The position numbers were made by a program, and so were the translations under genes. From TMP-86 sp039807285 (lineage in GTDB: Bacteria; Pseudomonadota; Gammaproteobacteria; Steroidobacterales; Steroidobacteraceae), in assembly GCA_044226785.1 (NCBI GenBank), contig JBGAGK010000015.1, positions 56,873 to 120,872 on the forward strand: 64,000 bases of DNA, read 5' to 3'. Each line of letters opens with the position of its first letter. Positions within the stretch are counted from its first letter, which is position 1. This document shows positions 60,519 through 64,000 of this stretch, one piece after another. Below the pieces are notes generated by a model that was not told the origin of the DNA, made no database searches, and saw only the letters and a list, made by a program, of their open reading frames with translations.

Positions 60519-61235
60519 TCACTGCGAGGCTTCCAGGATGTGGGTGATGCGGGTGTCGGCATCGGTGCGCACCCGGAACTCCACCCGACGGGATCTCTGC
60601 GCATCCTCCTGGCGCGAGGCATCCAGGACTGGCCGCGAAGAGGACAGTCCGTTGGCCGTGAGGAAGCGCGTGAGCCAGGCGCGGTGCTGCGCCACCGAAG
60701 GCAGCATCAGCACGTAGTGCAGGGTGGATCGGGTGCGCGCCTGTGACAGCTCCATGTTGTGGAAGTAGGCGTCCTCCGGCGAGCTCGAACCCGACCAGTC
60801 CGAGGAAGTGTGGCCCTCGATGCGCACCTCGGTGATGGAACTGCGGTAACGGGGAGAGGTGAGGATGCGCACATAGCGCGGAAAGAAGTCGTCGAGGATG
60901 GCCTTGAAGTCGGGCTTGAGCTCCGCGCTGCCGGTGGCGAACAGCACTTCGGGCTCCGTGAAGCGGATGGTGAGGTCGGAGCGGATGAGCTGCGCTTTCC
61001 ATCGCGGCAGGTCCAGCTGGAATTCACGGCTCAGGTCGTCGTACAGGGAATTGCGGATCTGGCTGTAGACGAAGGCGATGTTGCGCACCCGGTCCGCATC
61101 GGCCTGCACCTTCAGCATGTACATGACCGCGATCAGCAGGAAGATGACCATCAGGCCGGTCATCAGGTCGGACAGCGGGATCCAGTGAGCCTCCTGGGCG
61201 AGAGGTGCCGGGGATTCGAGCTGCCGGCTGGCCAT
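60519..61235 (-). CDS. MotB/OmpA-like proton-channel partner (ZorB-like)
   Basis: A 238-residue protein with one transmembrane helix (about 24-42) containing the conserved Asp of MotB/ZorB in SDLMTGLMVIFLLIAVMYML. A long linker leads to an OmpA-like peptidoglycan-binding domain (VRIEGHTSSDWSG, LSQARTRSTLHYVLML, RSRRVEFRVRT). With the MotA-like gene just upstream (TGATG overlap) it should form an ion-driven rotary complex anchored to the cell wall. It lacks flagellar gene context. Confidence 0.85.
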   Translation of the reverse strand: MASRQLESPAPLAQEAHWIPLSDLMTGLMVIFLLIAVMYMLKVQADADRVRNIAFVYSQIRNSLYDDLSREFQLDLPRWKAQLIRSDLTIRFTEPEVLFATGSAELKPDFKAILDDFFPRYVRILTSPRYRSSITEVRIEGHTSSDWSGSSSPEDAYFHNMELSQARTRSTLHYVLMLPSVAQHRAWLTRFLTANGLSSSRPVLDASRQEDAQRSRRVEFRVRTDADTRITHILEASQ

Positions 61236-62440
61236 CAGGACAATCGCGAGGACTGCAGCATGCGCTGCAGCTGCGCGGTGAGCGGCGTGTAGTCCTGCAC
61301 GAACTTCTGCGACAGCGCCGTGAGCTGTCGTCCGAGCGACTCGATCGAGCGGCGCAGCTCTTCTTCGAGAGCCTTGTCCAGCAGGATGACGTGCTTGCGG
61401 GTTTCCTCGGTGACCGAGCGCACCTGCTCGTTCAGGTGGTCACCGGCCGACTGGAGTGTGGCAGTGAGCAGGTGCGAGGAAGTCTTCACCGCATCTGCCA
61501 TGCGCTCCTGGTTCGTGCGCACACCGTCCTCGACCTGCTGCGTGAGCTGCAGGATCCGGCTTTCGATCTGCGGCAGACCGGTGGAGGCCTTGTCGATCAG
61601 GGATGCAAAGGCATGGAGGGATTCTTCCATGCGTTCGCGCTGGCCCTGGATGCCGGCCAGCACCTGACCGAGCGCCTGCGCCGTGCTGGTGAATACCGTG
61701 GCGCGGTTCACCAGTTCGGCATAACGGAGCGAAGCTTCGGTCATGTTCTTGCGGGTGGCCGTTTCCTGCTCGATCAGGGCCGTCAACTGCAGCTCATAGC
61801 GCTGCTGCCAGGACAGGAGCTTTCCGACCGCGGCATTGAGATGCTTGAAGTTCTCGCCGAACTGCTCGTTGATCCGCGCGTTGAAATCCCGGATCACTTC
61901 CTGCAGCGCATTGATCAACGCCTTCGAGTTGGAATCGGCGACCTTCTTTGCATAGTTTTCGAACGAGGCGGTCAGGGCAGCGAGCCCCGCCTGGGTGTCC
62001 TTGCGCAGATGCTGCACCTGGCCCACCACTCCGCTGTCGTCAGTGGCCGCCAGCGTACGGTTGAGCCTTGCCAGGTGTTCGGCCAGGTCGTCGATGGTGG
62101 CGCCGCTGTCCTGACCGTCGGCGGTGATCGGCTCGCCGAACAGCATCTGGCGGATCTTGAGGGTCAACGCAAAGCCGATGCCGGTGACCGAGGCCCAGAA
62201 CGAGGTGCGGATGCCCTGCAGCAACTGCGGCACGCCAGCCTTGACGTTGCCCGGATCGAAGTCGACCAGGCCCCAGGCAATGCCGGCGAAGCAGAAGAAG
62301 ATGCCCAGGGTGGTGAGCAGGGTGGGCCCCAGCGTGGAGGCGCGCCGGGACCAGCGGATATGCAAGGTAATGCCGATCAGCGCAATGAGGGCGATGGCAA
62401 AACCGGTCAGTGGGCCCAGCGAGTCCCAGATCTTCAGCAT
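61235..62440 (-). CDS. MotA/TolQ/ExbB-like protein with long coiled tail (ZorA-like)
   Basis: A 401-residue protein. Hydrophobic helices lie about at 8-26, 37-58 and 80-98 (TSFWASVTGIGFALTLK is the MotA/ExbB proton-channel segment). Residues about 110-395 are a long, mostly helical cytoplasmic tail with heptad character (KKVADSNSKALINALQEVI, ETATRKNMTEASLRYAELV). A long intracellular tail distinguishes ZorA of the Zorya defence systems from flagellar MotA. ZorC, ZorD and ZorE are not seen; instead a 189-residue Cys-rich protein follows. Gene order: ZorA-like, ZorB-like, unknown. Confidence 0.83.
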   Translation of the reverse strand: MLKIWDSLGPLTGFAIALIALIGITLHIRWSRRASTLGPTLLTTLGIFFCFAGIAWGLVDFDPGNVKAGVPQLLQGIRTSFWASVTGIGFALTLKIRQMLFGEPITADGQDSGATIDDLAEHLARLNRTLAATDDSGVVGQVQHLRKDTQAGLAALTASFENYAKKVADSNSKALINALQEVIRDFNARINEQFGENFKHLNAAVGKLLSWQQRYELQLTALIEQETATRKNMTEASLRYAELVNRATVFTSTAQALGQVLAGIQGQRERMEESLHAFASLIDKASTGLPQIESRILQLTQQVEDGVRTNQERMADAVKTSSHLLTATLQSAGDHLNEQVRSVTEETRKHVILLDKALEEELRRSIESLGRQLTALSQKFVQDYTPLTAQLQRMLQSSRLS

Positions 62441-62549
62441 GGACCGCGATCCTACGCAAGCCCTGCTGTTCAGGCAATGCGTTGAGCAATTCCCTGAATG
62501 AGGCGATGAGCTATCATGCCGGGCAGTCAATCAAGGAGGAAAGGCCATC

Positions 62550-63170
62550 ATGTCACGCTGCACGAGAATTCAATCAGGGTTCGGGTACTGGTTGCTGCTG
62601 GTCATCGCCGCGTTCGCGCCCTCGGCGGCGGGAGCCGCCGACAAACCGAAAGATGCGCTGGCGCTGCCCCGCGAGGGATTTGCCTGTTGCAACCTTCACT
62701 ACGACGGCGACTGGATCAACGACGGCAACTACGCCAGCCTCCCCATGATCGCGGTGGGCACACCCATCAAGGTGGTCTCGCTGGGCCATAACAAGGCCCA
62801 TGTCCTGATCAACGGCAAGAAGATGCGCCTGGGCCACGACTATGGACGCGAGCAGGAGTCCCTGGAGGCCTGGGTCGCCAAGATCGTGGTGCTGGAGGAT
62901 CCGCGGCCCCTCATCGCGACTTACCCGGCCGACATCCAGGGTGCCATCCGGCAGGGGCAGGTGGTGGCGGGGATGACGCGCCAGCAGGCGGTGCAATCCA
63001 TCGGCTACCCGCTGACCAGCGAAAACCCGTCGTTCGATGGACCGCTCTGGCGCCACTGGCTGTCGAGCTTCGAGGAGTATCAGCTGAGCTGGGGGAGCGA
63101 CGGCAAGCTGAAGGACATCGTGGCCGATGCGCCCATCCGGAATCGCGTCGTGTATTCGGGGAGCAACTGA
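62550..63170 (+). CDS. Exported protein with SmpA/BamE-like C-terminal domain
   Basis: A 206-residue protein with a signal peptide (YWLLLVIAAFAPSAAGAA). The middle carries FACCNLHYDGDWINDGNYASLPMIAVGTPIKVV, an SH3-like strand region. The C-terminal part (AIRQGQVVAGMTRQQAVQSIGYPLTSE, then YQLSWGSDGKLKDIV) follows the BamE/SmpA pattern in which two helices present GMTxxxVxxxxGxP. No lipobox is evident. AAGGAGG precedes the ATG. It abuts the peptidase gene, so the pair is probably one transcript. Confidence 0.75.
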   Translation: MSRCTRIQSGFGYWLLLVIAAFAPSAAGAADKPKDALALPREGFACCNLHYDGDWINDGNYASLPMIAVGTPIKVVSLGHNKAHVLINGKKMRLGHDYGREQESLEAWVAKIVVLEDPRPLIATYPADIQGAIRQGQVVAGMTRQQAVQSIGYPLTSENPSFDGPLWRHWLSSFEEYQLSWGSDGKLKDIVADAPIRNRVVYSGSN

Positions 63171-64000
63171 ATGGACCGCAGGAATTTCGTACAGGGTGCA
63201 TCGGCCAGCGTTCTTCTGACCTCACTGGGCGGGTCGCTGTCCGCGGCTGGCCGCGCTGACAAGGCGGCAGTCGTGGCGCGGGTGGCGGGCCTCCACACGC
63301 AGAATCTCAAGCGGCTGCAAGCCTGGATCGCATTGCCCACCATCGCGGCGGAGAACCGCAATTACCCGCAAGGCCCCGAGCACATGGCCCAGCTTGCGCG
63401 TGAGGCGGGATTCACCGGCGTGCGCATCCTGCCCACCTCGGGCAAGCCCGGTGTCTTCGGCCGGCTGGATGCCGGCGCACGCAGTACCGTGGCCGTGTAC
63501 TTCATGTACGACGTCAAGCAGTTCGACCCCGCGGAGTGGAGCTCGCCGCCCCTGGAGGCGCGGCTGGTACCGCGCGGTGACTTGGGCACCGTGTGCATGG
63601 GGCGCGGTGCGGTCAACCAGAAGGGGCCGCAGAATTCCTTCCTCGGCGCGCTCGCGGCGTTCAAGGCGGCTGGTCGGAAGCTGCCGGTGAATCTGGTGCT
63701 GATTGCGGAAGGCGAGGAGGAAATCGGCTCACCGCATTTCGGCGAAATCATCTCGGATGGGGAAGTCACGGCGGCGCTGAAAGAGTGCATGGGCGTGCTC
63801 CTGCCATCCGCGGCACAGGAGGCCGATGCCAGCATCCAGATGGAACTGGGCGCCAAGGGCGTGATCGAGCTGGAACTGGTGTCCAGCGGCGAGAAATGGG
63901 GCCGCGGCCCCAGCAAGGACGTGCACTCGAGCCTCGAGGCGCAGATCGACTCGCCCTCCTGGCATCTGGTGCAGGCGCTGAACACGCTGGTGGAAAAGGA
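63171..64000 (+). CDS. M20-family metallopeptidase-like protein, Tat-type signal (3' end outside window)
   Basis: The open reading frame continues past the window edge; 276 residues are visible. A twin-arginine-like leader MDRRNFVQGASASVLLTSLGG precedes an M20 core: VAVYFMYDVKQFDP, GRGAVNQKGPQNSFLGAL and LIAEGEEEIGSPHF. In classic M20 enzymes the first block is HxDxxP and the second ends DDKG; here Met replaces the first His ligand and Asn-Gln replace the Asp pair, while the Glu-Glu pair remains. It is therefore an atypical subfamily whose metal use is uncertain. It starts directly at the previous stop. Confidence 0.8.
   Translation, partial: MDRRNFVQGASASVLLTSLGGSLSAAGRADKAAVVARVAGLHTQNLKRLQAWIALPTIAAENRNYPQGPEHMAQLAREAGFTGVRILPTSGKPGVFGRLDAGARSTVAVYFMYDVKQFDPAEWSSPPLEARLVPRGDLGTVCMGRGAVNQKGPQNSFLGALAAFKAAGRKLPVNLVLIAEGEEEIGSPHFGEIISDGEVTAALKECMGVLLPSAAQEADASIQMELGAKGVIELELVSSGEKWGRGPSKDVHSSLEAQIDSPSWHLVQALNTLVEK

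Noticed and set aside
59927..62440. Complete Zorya defence system
   Set aside because: Only ZorA- and ZorB-like genes are present; no ZorC, ZorD or ZorE helicase/nuclease was found in the neighbourhood.
1..64000. tRNA, rRNA, CRISPR arrays, insertion sequences, cobalamin or glycine riboswitches
   Set aside because: No cloverleaf, repeat-spacer pattern, transposase or recognisable riboswitch core was found by reading both strands; a covariance-model search would be decisive.

Overview
A GC-rich (roughly 64 percent by eye), densely packed chromosomal window, most likely from an aerobic heterotrophic Proteobacterium (Gammaproteobacteria-like by the overall look of its proteins; this is inference). 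Genes are tightly coupled, with many ATGA, GTGA and TTGA stop/start overlaps. No rRNA, tRNA, CRISPR array or insertion sequence was recognised.

The theme is uptake and stepwise dismantling of methylated (quaternary) amines. Region 1 (1-17485): the end of an M16 peptidase pair, then a scattered polyamine-type ABC transporter (binding protein 2072, permeases 3808 and 4650, ATPase 15183). Inside it lie a TetR regulator, an aldehyde dehydrogenase, a CntA/GbcA-type Rieske oxygenase, a class III aminotransferase, two phytoene-desaturase-like flavoproteins and a GcvT-like protein. This looks like one catabolic unit for an unidentified amine. Region 2 (17586-25815): carnitine and gamma-butyrobetaine catabolism, with carnitine dehydrogenase fused to betainyl-CoA thioesterase, TetR, CaiA-like dehydrogenase, CaiD, an ADP-forming CoA ligase, a second thioesterase and the dehydrocarnitine cleavage enzyme. 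Region 3 (25913-32248): choline/betaine ABC transporter with a fused binding protein-permease, then betB and betA. A c-di-GMP/HDOD signalling pair (32270-35399) follows.

Region 4 (35424-44859): sarcosine oxidase (soxBDAG), a dimethylglycine-dehydrogenase-like protein, a GbdR/CdhR-like regulator and purU. Region 5 (44978-54158): a corrinoid methyl-transfer module (corrinoid protein, DUF1638 protein, small protein, MetV, MetF, methyl-THF:corrinoid methyltransferase, RamA-like activator) and, on the opposite strand, a non-pyrrolysine MttB-family methyltransferase. A VapBC-like toxin-antitoxin pair sits between them. Region 6 (54298-57552): two exported peptidases/hydrolases. Region 7 (57694-59897): a BBOX/TMLD-family dioxygenase translationally coupled to a threonine-aldolase-like enzyme. 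Region 8 (59927-62440): a ZorAB-like motor pair plus a small Cys-rich protein. The window ends with a BamE-like exported protein and an M20 peptidase.

Read together, the genes allow choline, carnitine, gamma-butyrobetaine and perhaps trimethyllysine to be converted to glycine betaine. Betaine can then be taken down to glycine by demethylation, with methyl groups passed to tetrahydrofolate and oxidised through MetF/MetV and PurU. The most novel elements are the corrinoid module in an oxygen-using organism, the dioxygenase-aldolase pair, the Rieske/aminotransferase/twin flavoprotein cluster and the ZorAB-like trio.
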